Part shown: positions 13,714 through 13,800 of the stretch, in pieces | Layout of the letters: each line of letters opens with the position of its first letter | How positions within the stretch are numbered: position 1 is the first letter of the stretch | DNA from: Wolbachia endosymbiont of Cylisticus convexus | GTDB taxonomy: Bacteria; Pseudomonadota; Alphaproteobacteria; Rickettsiales; Anaplasmataceae | Assembly (NCBI RefSeq): GCF_003344345.1 | Contig: NZ_QPIP01000047.1 | Coordinates: 1 to 13,800 of the forward strand | DNA length: 13,800 bases | Direction of reading: 5' to 3' | Notes under the pieces: generated by a model | What the model was told of the DNA's origin: nothing | The model's database searches: none | What the model saw: only the letters and a program-made list of their open reading frames with translations | Made by a program: the position numbers and the translations under genes

Positions 13714-13800
13714 AAAATTTCCTCTAGGACTATAACGAATTGAGAGTTTAGACCAACCTTGTAATACGGGATATAATTCCAAAGATACTGTTCAGTCTTT
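13714..13800 (-). mobile_element. 5' noncoding end of the second IS110 element (runs out of window)
   Basis: This stretch lies directly upstream of the transposase start and holds no gene; an in-frame extension to 13782 lacks IS110 features. By analogy with IS621 it is where a bridge RNA would be encoded. The outer end of the element is beyond the window. Confidence 0.5.

Overview
The window looks like a piece of an obligate intracellular Alphaproteobacterium of the Anaplasmataceae, most likely Wolbachia. This is inferred from the strong AT bias, the density of insertion sequences in several states of decay, many small broken genes, a Lys/Glu-rich tandem-repeat protein, and housekeeping genes (efp, rimM) scattered among mobile DNA. 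No database search was possible, so strain and genus are inference.

Layout. (1) 1-1130: an IS110-family element with an intact 315-residue transposase on the + strand, followed by a strong stem-loop. (2) 1397-3935: three minus-strand genes for Cys-rich proteins of unknown function. One has five perfect-length 24-residue (72-bp) repeats. At least two share a C-terminal Cys module, and all three have a TATAAT box close upstream. A hairpin-rich palindromic element lies at the 3' end of the smallest one. (3) 4047-5753: a complete half-size ABC exporter. (4) 5849-6367: the decayed C-terminal end of an FtsW/RodA-type gene, a 207-bp element with perfect 18-bp terminal inverted repeats, and a small ORF coupled to the next gene. 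(5) 6364-6759: a coiled-coil ORF whose 5' end is cut by an insertion sequence. (6) 6778-7774: that element, an IS5-type IS with 17-bp inverted repeats and a multiply frameshifted transposase. (7) 7993-9803: a tight minus-strand operon rimM - efp - inositol-monophosphatase-like gene, the last with altered active-site residues. (8) 9923-12790: a 955-residue DEAD-type SF2 helicase-like protein that carries membrane segments between its helicase motifs. (9) 12760-13800: a second, different IS110-family element on the minus strand, with a two-frameshift transposase pseudogene whose 3' end overlaps the helicase-like gene.

How it fits together. RimM (30S maturation), EF-P (rescue of ribosomes stalled at polyproline) and a SuhB-like protein (in E. 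coli a partner of the rRNA antitermination machinery) form a coherent translation/ribosome-biogenesis unit. The rest is accessory DNA. The most intriguing items are the membrane-spanning helicase-like protein, the Cys-rich/tandem-repeat gene cluster, the IMPase-like protein with altered catalytic residues, the cell-division/elongation gene remnant, and the short inverted-repeat element.
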